Below, in pieces: positions 1 through 7,514 of a stretch of DNA of 18,142 nucleotides. The DNA is from CAITSH01 sp945892985 (lineage in GTDB: Bacteria > Pseudomonadota > Gammaproteobacteria > Burkholderiales > SG8-39): NCBI GenBank assembly GCA_945892985.1, contig CAMDDU010000066.1:1-18142 (forward strand), written 5' to 3'. The translations under genes were made by a program, and so were the position numbers. The notes beneath the pieces were generated by a model. That model was not told the origin of the DNA and ran no database searches. It saw nothing but the letters and a program-made list of their open reading frames with translations. The number at the start of each line of letters is the position of its first letter. The stretch's first letter is position 1.

Positions 1-60
1 CGGCTAGGGCGGGGGCTGGGTGTGGGCATTTGAATTTGGATTTATTTCAAGCCAGGCTTA

Positions 61-155
61 TGTCATTGCGAGCGTAGCGAAGCAATCTCAACATGCTTGC
101 ATAGCGCTCGAGAATGCCAGGAGATTGCTTCGTCGCTTTGCTCCTCGCAATGACA
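61..155. repeat. Palindromic intergenic element, copy 1
   Basis: The left arm (61-89) begins TGTCATTGCGAGCG and ends GCAATCTC. The right arm (121-155) begins GAGATTGCTTCG and ends CGCAATGACA. The outer 10 bp and inner 12 bp pair perfectly, with an asymmetric internal loop between them, and about 31 bases separate the arms. From general knowledge, sequences of the form GTCATTGCGAGCGnAGCGAAGCAATC recur in intergenic DNA of many unrelated bacteria as MITE- or REP-like repeats. They often generate spurious short protein predictions. No transposase is encoded. Confidence 0.8.
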
Positions 156-259
156 GATCGGCATTATTGTTACGGCGCTTGGCATGGATGGCGAGATTGC
201 GGCTAGGGCGGGGGCTGGGTGTGGGCATTTGAATTTGGATTTATTTCAAGCCAGGCTTA

Positions 260-354
260 TGTCATTGCGAGCGTAGCGAAGCAATCTCAGCATACTTGCA
301 TAGCGCTCGAGAATGCTAGGAGATTGCTTCGTCGCTTTGCTCCTCGCAATGACA
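260..354. repeat. Palindromic intergenic element, copy 2
   Basis: This is the same element as at 61-155, with arms at 260-288 and 320-354. The arms are identical to copy 1, and all three differences between copies fall in the spacer between the arms. It lies 25 bp beyond the stop codon of the leftward gcdH gene. In a read-through transcript it would fold into a long hairpin at the 3' end of that mRNA. Confidence 0.8.
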
Positions 355-379
355 GAGTATTCAATTTTTCCGTCGCTTC

Positions 380-1576
380 TTATTGGAAGGCCTGGATGCC
401 CGTCTGCGCCCGACCCAGGATCAATGCATGGATATCATGCGTGCCCTCGTAGGTGTTGACCACTTCGAGGTTGACCATGTGGCGGATGATGCCAAATTCG
501 TCGGAGATGCCGTTGCCCCCGAGCATGTCGCGCGCCATGCGGGCGATGTCTAGCGATTTGCCGCAGGAGTTGCGTTTCATGATGGAGGTTATCTCCGGCG
601 AGTCCGTGCCCTCGTCCTTCATGCGGCCAAGGCGCAGGCAGCCCTGCAGGCCCATGGTGATTTCGGTCTGCATATCGGCGAGTTTTTTCTGGATGAGCTG
701 GTTGGCGGCGAGCGGCCGGCCGAACTGGTGGCGGTCCATGACGTACTGGCGCGCACGGTGCCAGCAGTCCTCGGCCGCGCCAAGCGCACCCCAGGCGATG
801 CCAAAGCGCGCCGAGTTGAGGCAGGTGAAGGGGCCTTTGAGGCCTTTGACCTTGGGCAGCAACTGCGCTTCGGACACTTCAACCTTGTCCATGACGATTT
901 CGCCGGTGATCGAGGCGCGCAGGCCGAACTTGCCGTGAATGGCCGGGGCGGACAGGCCCTTCATGCCTTTTTCCAGGACGAAGCCGCGGATCTCGCCATC
1001 GTCGGTCTTGGCCCAGACGACGAACACGTCGGCGATGGGTGAGTTGGAGATCCACATCTTGCTGCCGCTCAGGCTGTAGCCGCCGGCCACCGTACGCGCG
1101 CGCGTCAGCATGCCGGCCGGGTCGGAGCCGTGGTTGGGTTCGGTCAGGCCGAAGCAGCCTATCGACTCGCCGGTGGCCAGTTTGGGCAGGTATTTTTTCT
1201 TTTGCTCTTCTGTGCCAAATTCGTTGATCGGCACCATGACGAGGGAGCTTTGCACACTCATCATCGAGCGGTAGCCCGAATCGACACGCTCCACTTCGCG
1301 CGCGATCAGGCCGTAGCAGACATAGTTGAGTCCGGCGCCGCCGTACTCGGTGGGAATGGTGGGGCCGAGCAGGCCGAGTGCGCCCATCTCGGTGAAAATC
1401 GCCGGGTCGGTTTTTTCGTGGCGAAAGGCCTCGAGCACGCGCGGCAGCAGCTTCTCCTGGCAATAGGCTTGGGCGGCTTCGCGCACCATGCGCTCGTCTT
1501 CGGTGAGCTGCTGGTCGAGCAGCAGCGGATCGGCCCAGTTGAAGCTGGCCTTGGCTTTGCGTGCGGGGGCGTTCAT
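380..1576 (-). CDS. gcdH: Glutaryl-CoA dehydrogenase
   Basis: Predicted FAD-dependent acyl-CoA dehydrogenase of 398 residues, about the usual length. It would oxidise and decarboxylate glutaryl-CoA to crotonyl-CoA, passing electrons to ETF, in lysine, tryptophan or aromatic catabolism. Visible features are the FAD-contact motif CFGLTEPNHGSD (141-152), the SKMWISN segment (172-178) and the catalytic Glu377 in TYEGTHDIHALILGRA. Glu96 and Arg103 in VERVDSGYR match positions that I recall binding the glutarate carboxylate, which supports GcdH over other acyl-CoA dehydrogenases. The ATG at 1576 is chosen because GGAGA sits 10 bp upstream and the family N-terminus begins there. An open frame continues to 1909, but it overlaps the upstream gene and lacks family similarity. 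It lies 58 bp downstream of the hydroxyacyl-CoA dehydrogenase gene, so the two are probably co-transcribed. Confidence 0.95.
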   Translation of the reverse strand: MNAPARKAKASFNWADPLLLDQQLTEDERMVREAAQAYCQEKLLPRVLEAFRHEKTDPAIFTEMGALGLLGPTIPTEYGGAGLNYVCYGLIAREVERVDSGYRSMMSVQSSLVMVPINEFGTEEQKKKYLPKLATGESIGCFGLTEPNHGSDPAGMLTRARTVAGGYSLSGSKMWISNSPIADVFVVWAKTDDGEIRGFVLEKGMKGLSAPAIHGKFGLRASITGEIVMDKVEVSEAQLLPKVKGLKGPFTCLNSARFGIAWGALGAAEDCWHRARQYVMDRHQFGRPLAANQLIQKKLADMQTEITMGLQGCLRLGRMKDEGTDSPEITSIMKRNSCGKSLDIARMARDMLGGNGISDEFGIIRHMVNLEVVNTYEGTHDIHALILGRAQTGIQAFQ

Positions 1577-1634
1577 GACGGTGTGTCTCCGGATTTGATT
1601 TTTTAGAGCGTCCAGACGGCCGAACGTGAATGTT

Positions 1635-3182
1635 CTAGGCGTCTGGTGTGAGCAATGATACGCCGAGCCGCGCACGCCGCTGCAGCCAGGGGCTGGGGCG
1701 GTAACGCGGGTCGCCGTAATAGGACTCGAGACCTTCGAGGATTTGCAGCACGCGTGTCGCCTCAAGCGCGTCCCCCCAGGCGAGCGGGCCCTGCGGATAA
1801 CCCAGGCCGAGCGTGACGGCAAGGTCGATGTCGGCGGGTGAGGCGATGCGCTGCTGGGCGATGTCGCAGGCGATGTTGATGATGTGCGCCACGACGCGTT
1901 GCGACACAAAGCCGGCCGAATCGCGGATGGCCGAGGCCGGCACGCCGTCGGAGCCGAACAGCCCGAGCGCGGCGTCGCGCATCGAAGGTGCGGTGAGGAT
2001 GGTGGACATCACCACGCGGTGCTTGGTGAAACCCATCAGCGGATCGAGCGCGATGGTGCGGCGCGGATCGAGCTCAAGGTCGGCGGCGACATTGCTCGCG
2101 TCATGGCCGAGCGGGGTGACGACGCAAAGCGAGTCCTGCGCCGGTTTGTCGTTGGTGTCGAGCCGGCCGCCCAATTGTTTCACCAGACTCACCACCGCAT
2201 CGTACGCGGTGGACAGGCCGTCCTGCTCGTCCGTATGGTCGTCCGGCGCAACCCATACGCGGGTGGGGCGGATGTTTGGCAGGGGCGGGGGCACGATGAC
2301 TTCCTGCTTGCCCCCCTCATAGCGGTAAAAGCCGCGCCCGCTCTTGCGGCCGAGCAGGCCGGCCGACATGCGCTGGCCGGTGACGGGTGAGGGGCGGAAT
2401 CGCGGCTCCTGATAGAACTGCTCGTAAATGGATTCCATCACCGGGTGTGAGACATCAAGGCCGGTAAGGTCGAGCAACTCGAACGGCCCCATGCGAAAGC
2501 CGGCCTGCTCGCGCAGGATGCGGTCGATATGATGGAATTCGGCGACGCCCTCGCCCAGCACGCGCAAGGCCTCGGTGCCGTAGCCGCGGCCGGCGTGGTT
2601 GACGATGAAGCCGGGCGTGTCTTTGGCGCGCACCGGCGCATGGCCCAGGCGCCTGGCGAGTTTTGTCAGCGCCGGCGCGACCCACGCTTCGGTCAGTGCG
2701 CCCTCGATGACTTCGACGACCTTCATCAGCGGGACCGGATTGAAAAAATGGAATCCGCCGATACGACCCGGCCGCTTGCATGCGGCGGCGATGGCGGTGA
2801 CCTGCAGTGACGAGGTGTTGCTGGCGATGAGACAGTCCTCGGGAACGATAGCCTCCAAGCGCTGGAACAACTCGCGCTTGGCGGCGATATTCTCGACGAT
2901 GGCCTCGATGACCACATCGCAGACGGCGAAGGCCTCCAGCGCAGCGATCTCGACGCGTGCGATTGACTCCGCGTGTTGCGCGGCGGTGAGTTTGCCTTTT
3001 TCGGCAAGTTTGCCGAACATCGCATCGAGCGACTGGCGCGCCTCGGCGGCGGCACCCTCGCGATTGTCGTGCAAGAGCACGCGAATGCCCGCCTGGGCGG
3101 CGATCTGGGCGATGCCCCGACCCATTACGCCGGAGCCAACAATGCCAAGAGTGAGCGAGGAGCGGTCGATGTCGATGGGCAT
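1635..3182 (-). CDS. paaH: 3-hydroxyacyl-CoA dehydrogenase, PaaH type
   Basis: Predicted NAD-dependent 3-hydroxyacyl-CoA dehydrogenase of 515 residues. It oxidises L-3-hydroxyacyl-CoA to 3-ketoacyl-CoA in beta-oxidation-like pathways. The N-terminal Rossmann motif is GIVGSGVMGRG (13-23). The catalytic set seen in this family is present at matching spacing: Ser124 in SNTSS, His145 in GGFHFFNP, Glu157 and Asn195. Two C-terminal helical domains follow, about 190-290 and 405-505. That duplicated C-terminal arrangement is typical of PaaH/PaaC-like proteins and gives the length above 500. The second domain carries GYPQGPLAWGD. No clear Shine-Dalgarno precedes the ATG, which is unlike most neighbours. 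It is first in an operon with gcdH. The exact substrate (3-hydroxyadipyl-CoA or another) cannot be told from sequence. Confidence 0.92.
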   Translation of the reverse strand: MPIDIDRSSLTLGIVGSGVMGRGIAQIAAQAGIRVLLHDNREGAAAEARQSLDAMFGKLAEKGKLTAAQHAESIARVEIAALEAFAVCDVVIEAIVENIAAKRELFQRLEAIVPEDCLIASNTSSLQVTAIAAACKRPGRIGGFHFFNPVPLMKVVEVIEGALTEAWVAPALTKLARRLGHAPVRAKDTPGFIVNHAGRGYGTEALRVLGEGVAEFHHIDRILREQAGFRMGPFELLDLTGLDVSHPVMESIYEQFYQEPRFRPSPVTGQRMSAGLLGRKSGRGFYRYEGGKQEVIVPPPLPNIRPTRVWVAPDDHTDEQDGLSTAYDAVVSLVKQLGGRLDTNDKPAQDSLCVVTPLGHDASNVAADLELDPRRTIALDPLMGFTKHRVVMSTILTAPSMRDAALGLFGSDGVPASAIRDSAGFVSQRVVAHIINIACDIAQQRIASPADIDLAVTLGLGYPQGPLAWGDALEATRVLQILEGLESYYGDPRYRPSPWLQRRARLGVSLLTPDA

Positions 3183-3363
3183 GTAGGGGTAGGGGCGGCC
3201 GGAAGATTGCAGACAGGGAAATACAGGTGTGCAGCAGACCGTATTTTAGCCTTAAACTTCAGCGCAAAGCGCGTTTGCCGGTGCGTTTATCCGGCTTGAA
3301 AGGGCGCATTGACGCTGACACGCATAAGAGGCAAGCTTGAAGCATGGGCAGATTGCGGTTGGG

Positions 3364-3375
3364 AGACCGCGGTCT
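3364..3375. promoter_or_regulatory. Perfect 12-bp palindrome in the divergent paaH/uspA region
   Basis: AGACCGCGGTCT is a perfect dyad lying 48 bp before the universal stress protein start and 181 bp before paaH. Its position between divergent genes would suit a regulator site. No factor is recognised, and palindromes of this length also occur by chance in GC-rich DNA. Confidence 0.3.
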
Positions 3376-3423
3376 TGTCAGGGCCGACCGTAGTTTGTGT
3401 TTTGGCATCTTGAGGAGGAAGCC

Positions 3424-3858
3424 ATGTACCGTAAAATTTTGATGGCCTATAACGGCTCGCAGGAAGGGCGTACTGCGCTTATCGAGTGTGCCGATTTTGT
3501 TGCCATGACCAAGGCCGAGACACATTTGCTGGCAGTGGCGGGAATGCCCTCAAGCATGTTTCTTACCGAAGGATTTCTCCCCGAGGAATTGCTCGATGAG
3601 GAAAAAAAACGCACACAGCAGGTGCTCGATGAGGGGGTGGCGCAAATGCAATCGAAAGGCCTTGCCGTCACCGGGCATCTTGCCGTGGGCGAGCCGGTTG
3701 AGGAAATATGCCGCATCGCGGCCGAGCTGCAATGCGACTTGATTGTTCTGGGTCACCGGCAAAAGACCTCGTTTGCCGCGCGCTGGTGGAAGGGCTCTGT
3801 GGGCGCGTCCTTGCTAGACTACAGCCCATGCAGCGTGCTGATCGCGCGGCACCGCTAG
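3424..3858 (+). CDS. Universal stress protein, UspA family
   Basis: Predicted single-domain cytoplasmic Usp of 144 residues, the normal length. The N-terminal MYRKILMAYNGSQEGRTAL matches the family's first strand and the conserved Asp/Asn-Gly-Ser turn. The C-terminal part has CDLIVLGHRQKTS, then GSVGASLLDYSPCSVLIA. The Walker-like G-x2-G-x9-G(S/T) ATP motif is only partly kept: GHRQ replaces GxxG, while the later GS is present. Nucleotide binding is therefore uncertain. The ATG at 3424 is preceded by AGGAGG at 3413-3418, a strong ribosome-binding site. A short upstream in-frame extension to 3397 lacks one. The gene diverges from paaH and stands alone. The trigger (stress, starvation, redox) cannot be read from sequence. 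Confidence 0.92.
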   Translation: MYRKILMAYNGSQEGRTALIECADFVAMTKAETHLLAVAGMPSSMFLTEGFLPEELLDEEKKRTQQVLDEGVAQMQSKGLAVTGHLAVGEPVEEICRIAAELQCDLIVLGHRQKTSFAARWWKGSVGASLLDYSPCSVLIARHR

Positions 3859-3909
3859 TTTTCGCGCGCCTGGCGGCGCGGCCCCGGCCCGGACTCGTCG
3901 CCCTTGCGC

Positions 3910-3951
3910 GGTTCCGGTTCCGGTTCCGGTTCCGGTTCCGGTTCCGGTTCT
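3910..3951. repeat. (GGTTCC)n hexanucleotide microsatellite
   Basis: Six perfect GGTTCC units (3910-3945) are followed by one GGTTCT unit and then a degenerate T/G-rich tail (3951-3988) built of related words such as TTGGGTC and GGTTCT. The array sits between the uspA-family gene and the TPR-CHAT gene, about 70-110 bp before the latter's start. A reading frame runs through it into the CHAT gene and would encode a Gly-Ser run, but the signal peptide starts well after it. The repeat is therefore most likely in the leader or promoter region. Confidence 0.9.
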
Positions 3952-4020
3952 TGGGTCTTGGGTCTTTGGTTTTGGTTCTCGGTTCTTGATCTCAATCGTC
4001 GTGCTTATTTGCGCGAGCCT

Positions 4021-7000
4021 ATGAAGATTCATACCTTCGTCAGTCACAAGGCCCTGGTAGCGGTATTTTTGCTTGGCGTGGCGCTGCCGGCGCCGGCACA
4101 AACCCCGGCAGCGGCGCCACGGCCGGCGGCGCCCACAGGCCAGGCGCAACCCCAGGCGAAACCTCAGACGCAAGCTCAGACGCAACAGCAGCAGCGTATC
4201 GATGACAGGCGCTGGAACGAGCTTGCCGACCAGGCGGATGCATTGCTGGGCAAGGGGGATTTTTCGCAGGCAGAGAGTGTGTCGCGCGAGTTGGTGGCCG
4301 AGGGATTGCGCGTATTCGGTGACAAGCATGCCAACACGGCGGTGAGTTACACCAGCCTTGGCACCTCGCTGCTGCGCCAGGGCAAGTACGGCGCCGCGGA
4401 AACAGAATTGCGCCGTGCGCTGGCGGTTTATGAACAGCGTTCCGGGCCGGACAGCACCAATGTGGCCTCTGCCCTGAACAACCTGGCGCTGGCGCTGGAG
4501 CGTAGCGGCGATTTCGCCGGTGCCGAGTTGCTGCTGCGGCGCTCGCATCGCATCCTGGAAAAAGCGTTGGGTGTGAATAACCCGGACACCGCGGTAAGCT
4601 TGTCCAACCTGGGTCGCGTGCTGGACAGCCAGGGTAAGTTCGGCGCCCAAGCGGGGCTTGGCACCGCTGCCGTGCCGGGGGGGGCGGGCAAAGCTGGTGC
4701 TGCGCCGGCCACGACTGGCGCCGACAATCCCCTGCAGTTGGCGGCGCGTGCGAATGAATTGATGAGCCAGGGCCAGTACCAGGAGGCTGAGACACTCCAG
4801 GCGCGCGTGGTAGTTATTCTTGAGCGCACGCTCGGCGCGGAGCATCCGCAGACCCTGACCAGTCGCTCCAACCTGGCCAACGTGCTGTTCTTGCAAGGCA
4901 GGGCCGCCGATGCCGAGGTGCTGCATCGCAAGGTTTTGGCGTCGCGCGAAAAAGTGCTGGGCCCGTCGCACCCCGACACTGCGACCAGCCTCAACAACCT
5001 CGCCAACACCCTGCAGCAGCAGGACAAGGATACGCAAATGCTCCCCTCGGCGCAGCGCGCGGCGCGCGCGCCCGGCGCCATCGCCTCCGAGGTGGAGAGC
5101 TTGTATCGGCGCGCCTTGAACATCCAGGAGACGGTACTCGGGCCGGACCATCCGGCGCTTGCCAACACCCTGGCCAACCTTGGCAGCTTGCTCGACCAGC
5201 GCGGCCGCTACGGCGAATCGGAACCGATGCAGCGCCGCGCCGTGGATATTCTCGAACGCGCGCTCGGGCCCTTGCATCCGGACACGGCGGCGTCCCTTAC
5301 CGCGCTGGCGGTGTCGCTCGATCGGCAGGGCAAGCTGGTCGATGCCGAGGCGATCTACATCAAGGCGGTGGAAACGGCGCGCCGCGCCGGCAACCCGCGC
5401 ATTCTGTTGCTCAACGCCAGCCGCCTCGGCTTCTCTCTGGCCAAACGCGGGCGTTACCGCGAGGCGCTGCCGTTTTATCGCGAGTCGGTGGAAACGCTGG
5501 ACGCGCTGTATGCGCGCACGCGCGGGCTGTCCGATGAGACGCGCCAGGCCTTCATCGGGCAGTTTAGTAACATTTACCGCGAGACCATACGGCTGTTGCT
5601 CGAATTGCATCGCGGCGCGCCGCAGGGCGGCTTTGACAGGCAGGTGCTCGAAATCGCCTCGCGCAACCAGAGCCGCGTATTTACCGAAATGATGCGCCAG
5701 GCCGATGTGGCGCGGTTTTCCAGCGCGCCCGGATTCTTGTTGTTGCGCGACCGGCGCGACCAGTTGCGGGAGCGTATCGACAGCCAGCGCCAGACCCTGG
5801 TCACGGTGCCGCCCTCCCTTGCCAATGCCGAAACGCGCCGTGCGGAACTGGCCGGCCAACTGGAGGGCTCGGAGAAGGAGCTCAAGGTCGTCGAAGACCA
5901 GTTGTGGCAGCGCTACCCGCGTTTTCAGGAGCTGACCAATCCGCGTCCGGTGACCCTCGCTGATCTGCAGCAAAAGCTGCTCAAGCCCGGCGAGGTCTTG
6001 CTCTCTTATGTGCTGCTGCCAAACGAGGTGGCGATATTTGCGGTGACGCGCGAGCGCTTCAAGCTGGTCAATCTGCCGGTCAAGCGCGACGATGTGGCCA
6101 GGCGTGTTCTGGGATTGCGCCGCGCCATGGAGAAAGTGTCTGCCGGTGAGTCGGTACTGTTCCTGCGTGACATAGATCCGGCCGCGCTTAACACGCTGTA
6201 TCGGGATCTGATCGCGCCGGTGGCCGACATGATGGCGGGCCAGGACAAGGTGTTGTTTGTCGGCGACGGGCCGCTGCTGACGCTGCCCATGGAAATGCTG
6301 GTGACGCGTTGGAACGGCAACGACCAGCAGGCCTTCCGTACGGCGCGCGCCGCCGCTGATGGCAGCGAAGCCAGGCCGTTCCTGGCCGAATATGGATCGC
6401 TCGAATACCTCGGCAAGCAGGCGCGGTTCGCCTACCTGCCCAGCCTCTCCGCGCTGACCTCGCAGCGCTTGTATCCCAAGCGGGCAGGCAAGGCCCCGCG
6501 CACTTTCGTCGCCTTTGCCGACCCGGAATTTTCCGCGCCGGCCGGGTCAAGCAAGACTTACCCGCCTTTGACGCGTGCTTTGTTTGAGGCCTTGGGCAGT
6601 AATTTCCCGCGTAAGAGCGACGGCAGCCCGGACGTGCCGCGCCTGCAGGAAACCGCCGACGAGGCGCGGGAGATCGCCACCATCCTCGGCGGCGAATCGA
6701 AACTGTTCATCGGTGAAAATGCGCAGGAAAAAAGTGCCAAGGGGGCCGAGTTGAAAAATGCCCAATACGTGTTGTTTGCCACCCACGGCTTTCTTGGCGG
6801 TGATTTCCTGCAGGTGGCGGATGGGGCGGAAGCGTCCGGGCCGCGGCCAAAAAGCACGGCGCAACCGGCGCTCGCCTTGTCGCTGGTGGGTGATCTTCAG
6901 GGTGAGGACGGCATGTTGACGATGAAGGAGGTGATAGAGGACGTCGAACTGGATGCCGACCTGGTCGCCTTGTCGGCCTGCAACACTGCCGGCGAAACGG

Positions 7001-7278
7001 CGCAGGCGAATAATGGCGAGGGGTTTGCCGGGCTTACCCGTGCCTTCATGTATGCCGGTGCGCGCAGTCTGCTGGTGTCGCACTGGAGCGTGGACAGCCT
7101 GTCGACCCAAGCGCTGATGACGGCGGCATTTCGCAATATTCGCGCCGGTAGCGGTGCCATGCAGGCGGTCAGTGATGCAGAGCGCGGACTTCTTGGCGGA
7201 CGCTTCAATAACGGTCCCTATCACTTCTCGCGCAGCAATCCGTTTTTTTGGGCGCCGTTTGTCTATGTGGGCGACTGA
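4021..7278 (+). CDS. Exported TPR-CHAT domain protein (putative caspase-like protease)
   Basis: Predicted exported protein of 1085 residues. The ATG at 4021 is chosen because a signal peptide follows at once (basic MKIHTFVSHK, hydrophobic core, likely cleavage near ALPAPAQ, about residue 27). A Pro/Ala/Gln-rich linker leads to about ten 42-residue, kinesin-light-chain-like TPR units (about 61-500), each with a pattern like PDTAxSLNNLAxxLxxQGKY. The TPRs are broken by inserts near 205-240 and 335-360. A helical, partly coiled-coil segment (about 500-690) precedes a C-terminal CHAT domain. That domain carries the expected His-Cys pair: His922 in FATHGFLGG and Cys987 in LSACNTAGE. CHAT is a clan CD (caspase/separase-like) peptidase fold, and in other systems TPR-CHAT proteins act as regulated proteases. 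Export to the periplasm and the substrate are inferences. It is the first gene of the block with the CHASE2 cyclase and FecR-like pair. The ribosome-binding site is weak. Confidence 0.9.
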   Translation: MKIHTFVSHKALVAVFLLGVALPAPAQTPAAAPRPAAPTGQAQPQAKPQTQAQTQQQQRIDDRRWNELADQADALLGKGDFSQAESVSRELVAEGLRVFGDKHANTAVSYTSLGTSLLRQGKYGAAETELRRALAVYEQRSGPDSTNVASALNNLALALERSGDFAGAELLLRRSHRILEKALGVNNPDTAVSLSNLGRVLDSQGKFGAQAGLGTAAVPGGAGKAGAAPATTGADNPLQLAARANELMSQGQYQEAETLQARVVVILERTLGAEHPQTLTSRSNLANVLFLQGRAADAEVLHRKVLASREKVLGPSHPDTATSLNNLANTLQQQDKDTQMLPSAQRAARAPGAIASEVESLYRRALNIQETVLGPDHPALANTLANLGSLLDQRGRYGESEPMQRRAVDILERALGPLHPDTAASLTALAVSLDRQGKLVDAEAIYIKAVETARRAGNPRILLLNASRLGFSLAKRGRYREALPFYRESVETLDALYARTRGLSDETRQAFIGQFSNIYRETIRLLLELHRGAPQGGFDRQVLEIASRNQSRVFTEMMRQADVARFSSAPGFLLLRDRRDQLRERIDSQRQTLVTVPPSLANAETRRAELAGQLEGSEKELKVVEDQLWQRYPRFQELTNPRPVTLADLQQKLLKPGEVLLSYVLLPNEVAIFAVTRERFKLVNLPVKRDDVARRVLGLRRAMEKVSAGESVLFLRDIDPAALNTLYRDLIAPVADMMAGQDKVLFVGDGPLLTLPMEMLVTRWNGNDQQAFRTARAAADGSEARPFLAEYGSLEYLGKQARFAYLPSLSALTSQRLYPKRAGKAPRTFVAFADPEFSAPAGSSKTYPPLTRALFEALGSNFPRKSDGSPDVPRLQETADEAREIATILGGESKLFIGENAQEKSAKGAELKNAQYVLFATHGFLGGDFLQVADGAEASGPRPKSTAQPALALSLVGDLQGEDGMLTMKEVIEDVELDADLVALSACNTAGETAQANNGEGFAGLTRAFMYAGARSLLVSHWSVDSLSTQALMTAAFRNIRAGSGAMQAVSDAERGLLGGRFNNGPYHFSRSNPFFWAPFVYVGD

Positions 7279-7514
7279 GCCGCGGCCGACCGGCATGAGG
7301 CTTGCTGATAAGGGCGCTCGCAGAAGGCCGGCTGCGGGATAATACGATGTGAGGGCAGGGCTGGGCGGCTGTCCGGCCGGGATGGCGTAATTGTCGACAC
7401 AGTGCTGATAATGTGACAAAAATGTCATTTAAATAAGCTTGAAAAGTCCGATTGGCGCGGGTTTTGTGAAAGTAATCCTATTAAATTTTGCTCTGGTAAC
7501 GGGGTTGTTTGGGG
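7279..7514 (+). promoter_or_regulatory. Intergenic region with AT-rich segment and TGACA-N4-TGTCA palindrome
   Basis: The 236-bp gap between the CHAT and cyclase genes turns sharply AT-rich from about 7400. It holds a perfect TGACA-AAAA-TGTCA dyad at 7414-7427 and several -10-like words, such as GATAAT at 7407-7412 and TATTAA at 7479-7484. No hexamer pair with ideal spacing stands out. The composition and dyad suggest a separate promoter with an operator for the cyclase gene, but this is an inference. Confidence 0.35.

Larger units (their letters stand above)
1..356. repeat. 199-bp tandem duplication (about 1.8 copies visible)
   Basis: Bases 1-157 and 200-356 are near-identical at a period of 199 bp, with three differences, all transitions. 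The first copy starts at the window edge, so the array may extend leftwards. Each copy consists of a G-rich lead-in, an AT-rich stretch and a palindromic element. Because the lead-in is duplicated together with the palindrome, one segmental tandem duplication explains the pattern better than two separate insertions. Short ORFs can be read through both copies but show no sign of being genes. The region has no other gene up to the end of gcdH at 380. Confidence 0.95.

Noticed and set aside
20..452. Small plus-strand ORFs in the duplicated repeat
   Set aside because: Their translations are those generated by the palindromic element itself, which yields similar spurious ORFs in many genomes.
1577..1909. 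N-terminal extension of the gcdH frame
   Set aside because: It overlaps the 3' end of paaH, reads as Ser/Pro/Arg-rich noise and precedes the good ribosome-binding site at 1586-1590.
3904..4020. Gly-Ser-repeat N-terminus for the CHAT protein
   Set aside because: It would start at TTG, place 39 residues before a clear signal peptide and lacks a ribosome-binding site.
3814..5973. 719-codon open frame on the minus strand opposite the CHAT gene
   Set aside because: It is antisense to the TPR-coding region, has low-complexity Arg/Gln/Gly-rich content and no family motif. It is explained by the GC-rich codon pattern of the real gene.
4021..7278. CRISPR type III-E (Craspase-like) partner role for the TPR-CHAT protein
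   Set aside because: No cas genes or repeat array in the window, and the signal peptide points to the envelope rather than the cytoplasm.
6547..7428. 293-codon minus-strand frame opposite the CHAT domain
   Set aside because: Shadow of the CHAT coding region; no motif or ribosome-binding site.
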